64,000 nucleotides of DNA from Pseudisothecium myosuroides. Lineage: Eukaryota; Streptophyta; Bryopsida; Hypnales; Lembophyllaceae. Below are positions 22,886 to 35,583 of this stretch, piece by piece (positions within the stretch are counted from its first letter, which is position 1; the number at the start of each line of letters is the position of its first letter). The position numbers were made by a program, and so were the translations under genes. The DNA lies in contig OX637291.1 in assembly GCA_951799445.1 (NCBI GenBank), positions 64,501 through 128,500 of the forward strand. Direction: 5' to 3'. The notes under the pieces were generated by a model. That model was not told the origin of the DNA and ran no database searches. It saw nothing but the letters and a program-made list of their open reading frames with translations.

Positions 22886-24695
22886 AACAAGCCCGGAGAG
22901 ATCACTATCTGTTTTTAGAAAACTACGTGAGTTAAAAGATAGGGTCCATTTAATTTGAAGTGGAGAAATTTTATATTATATGTAGGGCTACTATAGGGTC
23001 CATGAAATGCTACATACTCTATTATATATAAATTAGGATATGTAAAAAGATCATATAGTAGGAATTTTTATTAATAAGTTAGCCTTGACAAATAGAGGCC
23101 GTTCAAATTTTTCATATTATAATGAGTATAGGTGTGGACAAATAATTTCATATGGATGATAAAACGGACATAGTCAAAAAAAAAAACATTGAAGGGTGGT
23201 TGAAATTGTACCACGGTACTAGAAGTGTATAGATCAAAAAAATTAAATATAAATGTAAGACATCAACCAAAAGTAGCAAAAATTATCACATTGCATGAAT
23301 AGGGAGGTTTACTTTAGTGGGTTGATCAAACTGAAAATTGTACAACGCAAGGATAGAATTTATAGTCCATTGAATTCCAATCTTTGAAGCCATATGTGTT
23401 AATTACACTTATAATGAATGAGATGATCATGGAATAGTTTTAGTAGGTATACTAAAGTGTTAAATGTTATTAACCCCTATAGGCTAGACGGTGTTTGGGA
23501 AGAAAAAAATCCAAAATTGCCAATTTTTGATGCATTGTCCAAAATTTAAAAAAAAATCATTTTTAATTCCAAGCGCAAAAAAGTATATTAATTAGTTAAG
23601 GCAATGTGTAGAAAAAATTTCAGCCCATTTGACCATGTGCATTGAAAGATTATAATGTTTGAAGTAAGAAATTTTTTTTTTCTTTCCTGCAAATAAGGTC
23701 TAGCAAACTATGATCCCTCTCGGAGTAAAATTTTTGATCTGTACAAACATGAGGATTTTGAATATTCATAAATATATGATGTTAAGTTCACTCATGAAAA
23801 TTTTAAAAGCAAAATATATAGAGCCTATCTTACTCTAAATCAACTTGTAATGCAAGGAAGTTAAATACATTGGCAATACACAAATCATTTTTTGATGATT
23901 TCTTATGCCATGAGGAAATTTTTTAATTTAAATTCCAAATGGTAAAATTTTTGAGACAAGAATTTGTAATATATGGGAAACACTAAGGTTAGAAAAAGAT
24001 ATTTTTCTTTAAAACCACTCCGACATAGCTAACAAAATTTGACTCTTAGAATGTAATTTGAAAAAGAATTTTTTTTACAATTGTACGCCATATTTTATTA
24101 ATTACATAATTGCCAAATTTCAATATTTGATGAGAGTTTTTGCAAAAGATGACCAAAAGATGTCCAAATTGCATGGGTTGCCAAAAGTTTAGGGCAGAAA
24201 AAAAAATTATATTCCCACTAAGGGGGTACATGTTCACATCTTGTACCAAAATTTCATGAACATTTGACCAAAATTGACTTGAATTCATAGGAATCTACCT
24301 AGATTTTTAATTATTGGTTCAATGGACAATTGACTTATTGACCTTTGGGGGGTAAAAAATGTCACTTAGTCAATGGCACTTGAATTTTATTGATTGTTGT
24401 TGGTTTTATGGTGTATATCCTATACACATATATAGTAGAGGGAAAGAAAAATTTGTGAAGAAGTTTGCGGGTGGGAAAAAATTGGACACTTAAATTTTAT
24501 ATGTAAGATAGTCCCACTTAAAAACCCGCATGAATGAATTTAAAAAATCCATAAGATATTGAAAATATGCCCCTTTTAGCTGTTTATGTAAAAATACATT
24601 CATCTTAAATGCAATAATTAAGGTAAATAGCCCCACATCAAATACCCTTTTAACTCATGTATATACCTTAAATTACAAGGAGTGATCTCCCTGGA
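22886..24695. mobile_element. Second copy of the 1.8-kb DNA element
   Basis: The copy matches 18841-20632 over its whole length in the same orientation, from the GATCACTA...GTTTTTAGAAAACTACG left end to the TTACAAGGAGTGATCTCC right end. It contains its own small indels. The outer termini (CCCGGAGAGATCACT and AGTGATCTCCCTGGA) are altered and no 8-bp duplication is visible, so it is older or recombined. No coding capacity. Confidence 0.8.
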
Positions 24696-25456
24696 TTTTT
24701 TGGAAGAAGATACCTAGCTTGTATAGTTTTGGGTTGATTCCGGAAAGTCTTGAGCCTGTCTTGATTGATTTTTGGAGGCCTATCCACTGGTATAAGATTC
24801 CTAAATTCCATTCAGACTTTGGATTTTGGATGCCCTTGTGTTCTTGAAAATGCCCCCACTATGCAGTACCTTTGTCCAATTGAAATTGGATCGGACCACG
24901 GAAATCTCTGCTGCGGCATTGCTTTGCTTCATGACAGTGGTCCGACCACTCTGAGAAGAGGGGGGCTGCCCCTTCAGATGATAACTGAACCCTCAACATT
25001 GGTTGCCTTGACTATGGTCTTGGCCTCAATTCTTGTCTGCCTTGACTATAGCTACGGTGAGGCAGATGATAGCCGAACCCTTGACATTGGTAAGCAATGA
25101 GTAGAAGATGATTGCCTTGACTATAGCTATAGTGAGCCGGACTATTGCTATGACTTTGGCCTTGGCCCCAATTCGTGGTTGCCTTGACTGTTCTAGTGAC
25201 AATTGTCGGGTCCCAAATTCATGACAATTGCTGTAGTTGATTCTCTATTGTCATGACTATTGTCCTAGTTGATAATTGCCACTTTCTATTGCCCTGGAAG
25301 ACTATTGCTATGGTGTTGGCTAAATTGGCAAGCATGTGATGCGTGGTGAACCGTCAAAACTTGGCCCGAATTCTCTCCAATAAAGGAGATTCCTTGTTTG
25401 ATTGCTCCATGTGTTTTTGCTAAATCCCAAAGGTCTTGGCTAGTAGTCTAGGTAAC
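24696..25456. other. Spacer with imperfect GCCTTGACTAT repeats
   Basis: The phrase GCCTTGACTAT and a GATGATA(A/G)C(T/C)GAACCC phrase recur several times from about 24970 to 25270, in an irregular low-grade repeat. The frame at 24765-25100 crosses these repeats and resembles no protein I know, so I do not call it a gene. Confidence 0.4.
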
Positions 25457-27945
25457 TGTGAGCTCCTAATTTGTCACTTGGGACTCGTAGATTTCTTTTT
25501 TTTGAAATTTGTAATTTAAAGTTGTTAAAAGTATACAAAAAGCCATAAAAAAAGTGTAGAACCAAAATAGGATTGTGTCATACCCATTGTAGTATTTGGT
25601 CTAGATTTATGTTTATACCTAGAACTTCCCCAAACCTCGCCTAGAAATAGAGTAGAAATAACGAGTTAGCGGGATTTGGAGGATTTGAGTTACATAGCCC
25701 CCAAAAGGCTAATTCCTACCATGAATGTGCCAATTTGTGGCTAAGTCGATCCGAGGGATCCACAGCGAGGCCACTAGGTCGGATCCTAGAGTTAGGTTTA
25801 GAATTCCCCATTAGATCGATGAATTTCCCAAATCTCGATTGTTAGTTTGCAGAAGCCACTAACGCAAGACAAGGCCTGTGGAGGAATCTACTGCCCGAGG
25901 ATGGTGTTCTAGTATAAATCCCATGCTAAAAGTCCAACGGCAAAATCGATTTGCCAAGATTTCCTTGTCTGCAGAAGATTCCTGCACCATCGACAATTCA
26001 AGGAGATAGGGTGAATGCATGGTTGAGTGGCTCATTTTTGGCAAAAGAACAAGTCCAAAAAGTCCTTTTTTGTGAGTAAAATGTTTGAGAGTGAAATGCT
26101 TGGGAGTGAATTTTATAAGAAACAAATTTTAAAAAAAATCTAAAAATACCTAGGTTTTGGGGCGCCCCTAGACTTTGAAAATTATTATACTTTAGGAAAA
26201 TAATTTTTGGAAAAAAAAATATTGGCTAAGAGAAAAGGACTTCGTAAAATTCACTGTTTGAAAAGTCGTTAAAAAGTCCCTAACAAACACATAAAGAAGA
26301 TCTACATTATAAGCCATTGGATTCTAGAAACATAAGTTTAAACTCTATTAGAAACATAGTACGTACAATTCATTTGATTAAGTCAAAGGAGTTTAAAAAG
26401 TCCTTTTTAATTTTGTTGATAACAGATCTGTCACACCCACTTTTTTTCAAAAGTCCTTAGCACTCACATACTATATACAAAAAAAATTAAAAAATCATAG
26501 AACTATTGGACATCAAGTTAATTTACCTAAATCAAGTTGTTTTATAGAAAAAAATAAATTTAAGTGACCTGTAGATCAATTTGAAAATGAGTTGTTTGCA
26601 GTTTTCAAGAGTGTGACAAGAAATTGAGCCACTCAACCATGCATTTGCCCGATAGCCAGTTTTAATCTCCACTGACCAACTGTGCCAAGTATGGAAACGC
26701 ACCTGTACATATTTTATGTGGCTCCCTGAGAGGTCCCATGAAAATTTCCAGCATCTTCCGACTTGCAGAAGAACCTCTTCCAAGTAGTCAACCGTTCTAA
26801 TCTCCAACGATAATTTCGTGGAAATTATCCAGGTTGCGGTAAAATTTCACTAAAAATTAGACTAGCTTGTTTTATGTTAATAATGCGCTTTGTGAAGTTT
26901 CACGACATTCCGATAGTGGCAAATACCCAAACCGACGAGATTTCTCGGGAATTAGTCACGTGGCGAGGTCCCCGCGACATTGACCGGCATTCCGGGACCA
27001 TACGATGGCAAAACGAAGTCAACCAAGAGTCTTTTCCTACTCTCTTGCACCTATCGGAGACCCTAGGCTAGTTACTTTTCTCAAATAGAAGACCTCCAAG
27101 ATTTAGAAATTTACCACGACTTGGTTTTTAATCTAAATTAGCCTACGATAGATTTTTGGTCCCGGTACGAGATGTAGAGGTTTAGGAATAAACACGGCGA
27201 TCTAGAGCCAATAGCTTAATCCGTTCGGCGATTGGAGTTACTCTCCAAAAATTAGAATGTTGGTCCAACATAGATGGTAGATAGTTGTTCTTTAGGGATT
27301 AGGATGAAAATCTTTGAAGATGAGGATGAAAATTCAAGTTGATAAGGTTACTGTTGAAAATTTAGAAAGAAGGGTGGGCCCTTAGAAACCTATATAAAAG
27401 ACCCATTTCTCTCTCTAAAACACCCCCAATTTTTGTTTTGGGTCCGTGGGTTTAAGTCATTTTGGATATTTTGGCATTTGAAGCCAAAAACCTCTAAGGT
27501 GTTTTCGGAGCACTTTTGGCTCCATTGTCGTTTCATTTCAAGCTTTGAAGGTCCTTAGGGGTCCTTCCATCTTGCCTTGTGTACTCTTTGTGTACTTTTT
27601 CTAGAGCTTTTGTTGTAAGTTGAGAGCCCTTCTCTCGTTTGTGAGTTCTTGTAAGCTAACTTGTGCGTCTTGAGAATCTTTTGGTGTCTTGTACTAATCT
27701 TAAAGTCACCCTCCACCGTACCTTGGCGATGCCACTTTGGGGGGCCTTTAATTTGTAAGGTTGTGTGTTCCTACGTGTCCTAACTCGTTCGTCTTCCTTA
27801 CTCACGTGTTCTTACCTTTTTTCTAACATCCCTCTTGTTGTGTGGACCTCCTCCGGGACGGCGAAGCTTTGATTTTTTCATGTGTGTTCTTTAAGTGTGT
27901 CTTTTTCTACCCTCTTCTAAAGTCTCCCTCTTTGTGTGGACCCCC

Positions 27946-30900
27946 TGTCGCAGCACAGAGTAAGTGAATTCCCTGTTATACTCCCAAAAACCACTCTAAA
28001 GCATAACAAAATGACTCTAAAGATCGAACCCACGAGATTCTATGAAGTGTCTAGCTCTATTCCCAACTTAAGCTCAGCTAGTATCCAATTTCTACTTTTC
28101 GGTCCTAGATCTAAAACCGGAAACAACAACACACCGAAAACAACGACCAGACCTCTCTCTATCTCTTCCGGACTGTCTAGCTATTCGGTCCTGTAAAACT
28201 TCCACAACCCAGGATCCTTCAACTTCTGATCCTGGAACTCCTCTGGACCGATCCGATCCGGTCCCTTCACACGTACTCTCACTCCACTCCATTTTAGATT
28301 AGCCTCTGTTTCACCATCAGAGGGTTCGCCGCTTGCTTTTGAGAGTGGCAGGCCCGCCACTCCTTCCGTGACTTATAGTGGCTGAAGACCCACTTCTCTA
28401 ATCCACTACTTCCTACACTAGCGCGGATCCGGTTTGATCTCTCACAGCCATCCGGACAACGATCCGGTTTGCAGGTCACACAAAGACCCCCCGTACGATC
28501 CTCTCATACTACAACGACCTTGATGCCAAGTTCCCTCCGTGCAAAGTTAGGTGGTTACAAGTGAACCCGTCCGTTCCAACATCAACTAAAGTCCTTCCGT
28601 TTACCAACTAGGGCAGCGAGACCTCACGGGAGATCAGACACTCAACCGGATTTCCTATCCAGGAGCTCTAGCGCGACTAAGGACTCCTTCCCTATCTGCC
28701 TAGCCTAACAACGGCTTTCTCGTCCGGACTCGTGAACTGTAGAGGTGCTGAGGCACTGGAACCCGCTCCCAACACTTAGAATACCCACTCACATGTAAAT
28801 AAGAGCAAAACAAACACACTAAGGGGAGAAATCTCTCTAGAATCTGCATACATTTTCCTAACTCCTCACCAAAACAGCTCTGCCATACGCGGGAGAGACG
28901 TACGATAAGAAATCAATAGAGAATGCACAAAAACTCAAGAGAAAAGACTCCCAGTCTCCTTCGCAGAGACTTACTAATATACATTTTAAAACTCAAAAGT
29001 CAACATAAAGGGCCCCGAAAAGTCCGCGCGGAACTTTCGGTCCCCGCCGAGCCGGCCAGACCGGAGAAAAATCGATCCAGATCCGACACACCGGACCAAA
29101 TCCGGTCCGGTCCTAACTAACAAATATTTACAACTAAAATCCTAACTACCCTATCATAACCGGATCTACTCCTTGATCCGTTCCTTCGTCCATGACTTGG
29201 TCTTCGCCTTGGTCCACGCTCTGATCTTGATCCTCACCCTGATTTGGGGTTAGATCCATACTTTGATCCTTCCCCGGGTTCAGTGTGGGATTTCTAGGCG
29301 GGTCCGTTCCCAGCTGCTCGAAAACGTCCGTCAGGTTCCGGTTCCGCTCCCCGGTTTCACGTTCTGGGAGATCCGGTGACGAATCCAAGTTGATGGTGTG
29401 CGCGAGCTTCCTCCCACTCTTCTTTGACTGGGGAGTTCCCTCCTTTCCTTCCGTCTGAATGCCCACGTTCGGAAAAGACCCGGGCATTGAAAGGTCGGAC
29501 AGATGGAACGACCGTGACAACGTCACTCCGTTCAGCTTTCGGCTACTCTCCTCCATCCGGTTTGCAGCCTCTCGCGCTTCCATCATGACTAACTCCACCT
29601 TCTCAGATTAGTCCGTCAAAATCCGGACCAACCTGGTTCCGGATATTTTCTTCTCTTTGAGGACTCCCTCGTCAAACAACTTTGACTTGGTGACGGCCTC
29701 TCCGGTTGCTCCAAATGTGGCCTTCACGTCCTCGGCTACTTTCCGGGTAGCCTCTGCCATCTCCCGTGTGGTAGCCATGTCCTCCTTGAGGAGCAACAAT
29801 TCTGTCTTCAATGACTCATTCTCCTCTTGGAGTCGTCGGATCTCCGCTTGGAGTCGTCGGATCTCCGCTTCTTGCTTCCGGATCTCATCCGGACTGGAGA
29901 TGAATTCTGCAACCACTCCTGCAAGGTTGCTGTCCGCTGGTGCTCCCACAAGCTTGCTGATCTGGTTCAGATTCAGCTTCTTCACTGTCCAGTCTGCTCG
30001 TACATCACTCAGGATGTTGATCAGCTGGTTGAACGGATCCGTCGGATCCGATCCGGAAGGACCCGGTTCTTCAGAAACCGGTTTCTTCCCAAGGTTGGAG
30101 GTCTCAACCGGAGGGGTTGGGGTTCCTCTCCGGTGAGGAGGCGTCGTCTTCTGCCGCTTGTGCTGCGGCCGGAGTTGCTCCTCCTCTTCTTCTTCTTCCT
30201 CCTCGGAACCGGATATCTCCTCCTGCTCATCTTCCGATTCCGATTCTCCATACTTCAGGAGTGACTCGTGAGTCTTCCACTCCTTCTCCTCTGTATCCGT
30301 GAGGAGTTGATTGTGCTTGTAAAGATGGAAGATGTAGGGACTCAACGGAGTCGGCCTACTTCCTCCGATCTTTGGAATCAGACGGTTGACCAGATCGAAT
30401 AAAATCCTGGCCCAGTCTACTTTCCGTTCCCCGCTCAGGGCTCCGAAAATCAGGTTCCCGATGGCGATGGTCACCCTCGTCGGCTTCTCCGGGTGGACGA
30501 TCGGAACCAGGAACTGTAGAAGGTTTCGATGCCGGTCGTCCAGACAATCCGCGACCGCATGCCCATCCTTTGAGTCCACGTCGCTCCGGAACTTCCCCCG
30601 AGTGTATCCTTCCTTTGAGGAGGCCATCCCTCGACCTCCGGACCGGAATTCGTACACGGCCTTCCACATCTCTTCCGTCCAACTGCTCGGAATTCCGCGG
30701 ATGGTCTTGTCGAACTGATTCGAGAGTCTTCCCAACAACTCTCGAATCATCCGCTCCTCCCTAAACCCCCAGGGTTTATCGATCAGTCCTCCGCAACCCA
30801 TCTTGGCGAGATCCTCTATCAAGTTGTCCTTTTCCTTCTCGTTTGTTGGAATGATCGGACACACCTTCCGGAGTTTCACTTCTACTGCGGAGGAACTGGA

Positions 30901-31450
30901 CGGCCCTGCTCTACTCGTGCGGAGCTGAGGCATGGACACGAGCTGTGCTAAACCAGATTCTCATTGAGGCTACCTTTCCCTCTCCTAGCCGCACATCCCG
31001 TTTCTCACCTTCGCTCTTCCGATCTCAACCGGAATACCTCTAAACCTGCAACACACGCTAAAGCGCTGCGCGCTCTAACACACTAACACGCACACACAAA
31101 CAAACTCACAAAACAAGGGAGTGAAGCGCTGGGGAGGGAAGCTAACTACAAGCTGGAGCGAGATTTCCGCAAACGAAGATTGAAAAAGAGTGGCCACTGG
31201 ATTGGTCAGCCTATATATAGTCTGATCTGTCATCATGACCAAATCCGTTCCTGACCCAATCCGTTCCAACTCAGATCCGCTCCAACTCTAATCCGGTTTA
31301 GATGCAAATCAAATCCGGATTCTCACCTATTCCATTCCGTAACTAATTTCCGGTTTCTTGTAACCTCTTGCTTGAATCCGGATACCAGATCACGGTTTTC
31401 GTTCAAAGATTTAGATAACTTACAAAAAACCAAAAATTCACAGTGCGACA
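27946..31450 (-). mobile_element. Family B solo LTR (3,505 bp)
   Basis: In minus orientation it starts TGTCGCACTG and ends CTGTGCTGCGACA. It is flanked by CCCCC on both sides (27941-27945 and 31451-31455), and the same site is uninterrupted in another family A LTR near 52189. It corresponds end to end with the 5' LTR of the element at 46315-54740 (3,503 bp after removing a nested insertion), so it is a solo LTR. Its TATA box is near 31212-31220 and it carries its own reading frame (30933-29146). Confidence 0.9.
29146..30933 (-). pseudogene. LTR-encoded protein of family B, one stop
   Basis: The frame begins at ATG 30933 (MPQLRTSRAG...) about 280 nt downstream of the LTR TATA box and runs to 29608. 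There a single TAA interrupts an otherwise continuous frame that resumes at once (SEKVELVMMEAREAA) and ends near 29146; total about 595 codons. A globular N-terminal half of about 210 residues has VPIVHPEKPTRVT and IFGALSGERKVDW. Next come an acidic run of E, a basic KRQK patch, a coiled coil (EIRRLQAEIRRLQEENESLK) and a tail rich in D/Q. The family is not certain; it recalls ancillary proteins of plant Ty3-type elements. The homologue at 46843 reads TAC at the stop, so the TAA is a late mutation. Role unknown. Confidence 0.7.
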
Positions 31451-32615
31451 CCCCCCCTCCCCAGGACGGCAAAGCTTTGAACCTATAACTAAGTTAAGTC
31501 CTACAATGTGTGTTAAAACAGTTCTAGATGGCGGAACTTTGAACCCTTGGAGTGTTACAAGTCTTAAAGTTGGTGTTAAATCCAATTTTACGGCGAAGCT
31601 TTGAACCTCCATAACCCTTAGTTCTAAAGTCTAATTTCCAAGACCTTTTTGGGAAAGTCCAAAGTTTAGCTTCCAAGATTAATCATAGGTTCCTAGAAGA
31701 AGTGTGACCCATCTCGTAACATTTAGCTTAGTTAGTATTCTACCCAAAAGTTTGGGCCTAACCCCCCGGACGACGAAGCTTCAATCATGGCACTAACTTT
31801 CCAATAAAAAATACGATTTAACTTTGTGTTAGTGGGTTCTTCTAAAGGAACCCGAGGGTGTTGATTTTAGGAAGGGTTAGCCAGTACACCAGCCAGCATA
31901 CTAGCCAACATACCGTCCGGTAGACCAACCAGCATACAGCAGCACTAGGCCAATCGGCCTTGACTGCCCAGTTGGGACTGAACTTGGATACCGATATACC
32001 ATGGCTGGATTCCAAACCACAAACGGGATGATGCCCCACGGGGCTCCAATCTCCTTTTTTTGGTTTTTAAAACCACACTAGGACTGAAAACTTGGGATCC
32101 AGTTAAGGGTGGGAAAAAAATCAGATTGTAACTAAGAGCAAAAAAAAGGGGGGGGGAGAAAGAGAAGCCGCACCTCCACGCATCGAACCTGCACAAAAAA
32201 CTTCTCAATCCTAACTATATCACCAACAAGCACACCTACATGCAATGGAAAAAAATTAGAAAGAGGGAGAAAATATAGGAGGAGAAGGAGAGAGACGATA
32301 AATAGTACCTAGCCATAGGATTAGGTAGGAAATCTAGAGAATTTCTTGCGACCGTTGGAAGGAGGACTAGGATGATGCAAAAGAAGAGCGCACAAGGGGA
32401 TAGGAAGCCTCATTAACCTCTTGCAGAATTTGAGACTAGAGCTGTAAGACAGCATCACAATGGTTGGTGGAATAGTTCTAGAATAGAAGAAAAGAAGGGA
32501 AAGAAAAGGAAAAGAAAAGGAAAAGAAGAGAATTAGAACATCAAATGTGTAATATTTTCTACAAATTAAGTCGTACGCCTTAGGGGGAAAAAGAAAACAA
32601 TAGCAAGTGACCACC

Positions 32616-32690
32616 ATGGAGCACGAGGATGCGTATGCAGACAAGGATGAGGTCATTTCCAACACCAACAGTGACGAGGTGGGCCATTAA
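32616..32690 (+). other. Conserved 24-codon mini-ORF in family A LTR
   Basis: ATG stands in an ideal context (ACCACCATGG) and is followed by 23 acidic codons (MEHEDAYADKDEV...) ending TAA. A possible splice donor, GAG|GTGGGC, lies three codons before the stop. Frames of the same 75-nt length sit at 3467-3541 and on the minus strand at 50616-50542. Confidence 0.5.
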
Positions 32691-33283
32691 ACTAATCTTG
32701 GGTGTTTTTTCCTAATTAGCTGGTAATTGTCTTAATTAGTCCTTAATCCACATTAGCAAGCCGAGATTAGTGCAAATTAGATGTCTAGATTCAAAAGTTC
32801 ATAGATCAGAAGTAGAGGTTTTTGAAAACATATTACATTTAAGATTTGGCTTTGAATTGACCACGCTAGGGTAAGTTGAGCGGTAAAGGGTAGGACGGAT
32901 GGACGGAATTAAAACTTCATCCAAAAAGAACAATGGACGGAATTAGGGACTTAGATTAGAGAGAAAACTTAGGATTAAAATTAGGAATTAATTAGCGGCT
33001 AAAAATTAGAGTCAAATTTAAGTTTTAAATCATAGAAGTTAAAATTCTAAAGTTAAAATTTAGAGTTAACTGTGGGAAGTAAAAATTAGAGTGAAAATTA
33101 GGAGTGAAAATTCTAGGGTCAGAAAAAAAAAGATTATAACGTAGGGTAGGGGAGAAGTCAAAAAATTGAGTAAAAAGTAGAAATTGAAGGTAAAGATTTT
33201 AGAGTAAATTTAGAAAGCAGAATTTAGAGTCAATTTAGGAGGTAGATTTTGAGAGTTAGAATTAGGAGTTAAATTTGGGACGT

Positions 33284-35583
33284 TGTCCTGTTGTATATCA
33301 GTACATATTGTAAAAACATATTATTATATGTTTTATTCAATAACTTCACAATGACGCTATGAGTTGAGAAGCTTAAAGGTGACGTTATCCTATAAAAGTA
33401 TATAAGTGGATGGGTTTGCCTTAAACCTTCATTCAACCTTATTAGTAAGTTTGTTTTCTACTTTGTAGTTCAAATGTCGAATTGGAGGGTTTTTTCTGAG
33501 TCTCAAGATGAAGAGCCACAACCGGACGCTGAGTTTGAGCTTTCACTATCACAGTTGCCAGATCAACTTCTTTTGCAGCGAGATATTAGGCGTCCTCAAG
33601 ATGAAGCCGGACCGTCCAGACCACCAAAACAACCTCGTGTGGAGCGGCGATGGCACGGTAATGTTGATGCTGATGCTCGAGTGTTGGTGATCTTACTTCA
33701 AGTGGGATGTGTTGAACCAGGCACTCGTGAAGTGACGTTTGAGGCGAGTTATGAAGGCAAGAACCAAGACCAATATTTTTGTATAGTTCGGCCTGTGGAA
33801 GGTAGTTGTGGCCACCAACGATGGTTGGAAGGGCCTGTCAATCCTTTGACAAAGGCTGAGCGTGCAGAATATGTTGCTGCTACCGTCAAACGTATTCTCA
33901 AGTTTCTTCAAATGGAATAAAGCTTTGATTGGAGCTTTGTTTTTTACCTCTAGTTAATATTTGTTAAGTTTTAGTTCTTAGATTATGTTTTGAGTGTTTA
34001 TTGAAATCACAGTGAGTGATTGTATTTATTAGAAGTAAATTAAAATTAGAATTTTAGTTAAGAAAGACTACAGCTGGAGTGAGTGTGAATGGGGAAGTGG
34101 TTAGAATCTTAGGTGGGCCTTGATAGAGGCATGGGCTGAAGTGCCCCCAACTCTCACCTTAGATAGGGAGGAAAAAGGGGAGAAGGGATCTTAGTAGGTG
34201 ATTTTTTTGAGAGAGAGAGAGAAGAGAAGAGTGTGGAGAGAAAGGCTGAAGATTTCGATCGGCCATATCTTTTGTTAAAAGAATGTTTTTGAAATGAAAA
34301 TTTGAGTGTTTATTCCTTATGATTTTGCACTTCTAAAGACACTTCATTTGCTTGATTTGGAGTTGTGAGCAAAAAGTTACAAACGAGTGAGTGGAAGAAG
34401 GTCTGCTGCCACCCGACAAAGAGGAACAGAGATTCGAGCAGCCACCAAAGTTTGTAGGTTTTGTTTTTCTTCTTGAGATTTTCAAGCATTAAAGAAGTTT
34501 TCTTTAGCTTTCTGGAGACATATCATTCGAAGCAATTGAAGTTGTTTAGAGAAAATTGTGGGTTCTTGAAGTAGAAGAGGTCCGCTGCCTTTCTAAAGAG
34601 AAGGCTGAGACTTTGCTTCGCCATAGCTCTTGGACAGTACCTTATTTTTCTTTGAGATTTAACGAGAAGTTAGTTTGTAAGTTTAGCTTTCCAAAAAGTT
34701 ATTAAACTTGAAATTTGAATAAGAAGTGAAGGAGTTGTAGGGTCTTGAAGTAAGAGAGGTCTGCTGCCTTCAAATGAGAAGGCCGAGACTTTTCTTGTTC
34801 ATAACTTTTGGACAGTAACTTAGTTTAAATTGAGATTATGAGGGGTATTAGTTCATCTTATTAGCTTTTCAAATTGCTATTGCACTTAGCATTTGGAGCT
34901 TGGAGTCATATTTGGGAGTAGATCAAAGAACGCAGTCATACTAGATTGTAGTTTCATACTTCTTTCTATATTTCTTTGGGAGACTTGAAGACTTGAAGAG
35001 TCCAAGATATGAAGGTTTGAAGATTCAAGGACCGTACATGCCGAGGACCTATCCGTGTGTTGTGGCTTGTGGCTTTGTTATTCCTGGCCAGCTTTGGAGG
35101 CCCGTTGTCTTTAATTGTTGTTCCAATCCAGCTTTGGAGGATCGTTGCATTCAATTCTGCATTGTAAACTTGTTGCAGGCTATTTGGGTATCCAACTAGC
35201 CTCTTTTTGTGTTGTGGGCGACGAAGTGGGATTGATCACCCACATGGTCGAATCTTATGTCGCTCTCATTGGTGAGGCTGGATTAATGACCAGTTGACCA
35301 GTGAATTTGAAGTTTAGGAGCCCATCATCCGGACGACAGCTCGTGTTCTGTTGTCCTGTTTTACCCGTCCGAAAACTTGTTTCTTATTACACACCCTTAC
35401 TCAGACCCTTTAGAGCCACCACAGGATAGGATGGGTGAAGATCGAGTGAAGATTCAAGTTTGAAGACTTTGAAAACTTTGAAGACCAAAAGAAGATACAA
35501 GTTAGAAGAATCACCATCGAAACTCTACAACTAGCAGCTAGACACTTCGCGTGTTCTCTAAGCGCACCCCTCTCACCACGACA
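33284..35583 (+). mobile_element. Element D, LTR-like 2.3-kb insertion with a gene
   Basis: Starts TGTCCTGTTG and ends CACGACA, with ACGT duplicated on both sides (33280-33283 and 35584-35587). It sits inside the degenerate AT-rich part of a family A LTR. The TG...CA ends and short duplication fit a solo LTR. A TATA box (TATAAAAGTA, 33391-33400) precedes an intact 148-codon gene by about 75 nt. The remaining 1.6 kb is non-coding with repeated GGTCTGCTGCC / AAGAGAAGGC phrases (34400-34800). Confidence 0.6.
33474..33920 (+). CDS. Intact 148-aa protein of unknown function in element D
   Basis: ATG 33474 (MSNWRVFSESQDEEP...) to TAA 33920. The N-terminal 55 residues are acidic and polar (DEEPQPDAEFELSLSQLP), followed by a basic KQPRVERRWHG link. 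The C-terminal 90 residues look folded, alternating strands and helix (ADARVLVILLQVGCV, DQYFCIVRPVEG, KAERAEYVAATVKRILKFLQ). No membrane segment or signal peptide. Its TATA box is just upstream and an A/T-rich end with ATAAAG follows the stop, so it looks like a compact single-exon gene. I do not recognise the family. The intact frame amid decayed DNA suggests a young insertion or retained function. Confidence 0.6.
   Translation: MSNWRVFSESQDEEPQPDAEFELSLSQLPDQLLLQRDIRRPQDEAGPSRPPKQPRVERRWHGNVDADARVLVILLQVGCVEPGTREVTFEASYEGKNQDQYFCIVRPVEGSCGHQRWLEGPVNPLTKAERAEYVAATVKRILKFLQME

Noticed and set aside
24765..25100. 111-codon frame before the family A LTR
   Set aside because: Crosses low-grade tandem phrases and lacks any recognisable domain or conserved copy.
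29657..30718. Plus-strand frames of up to 159 codons opposite the LTR-encoded protein
   Set aside because: Serine/arginine-rich complements of the real minus-strand frame; the homologous copy does not keep them open.
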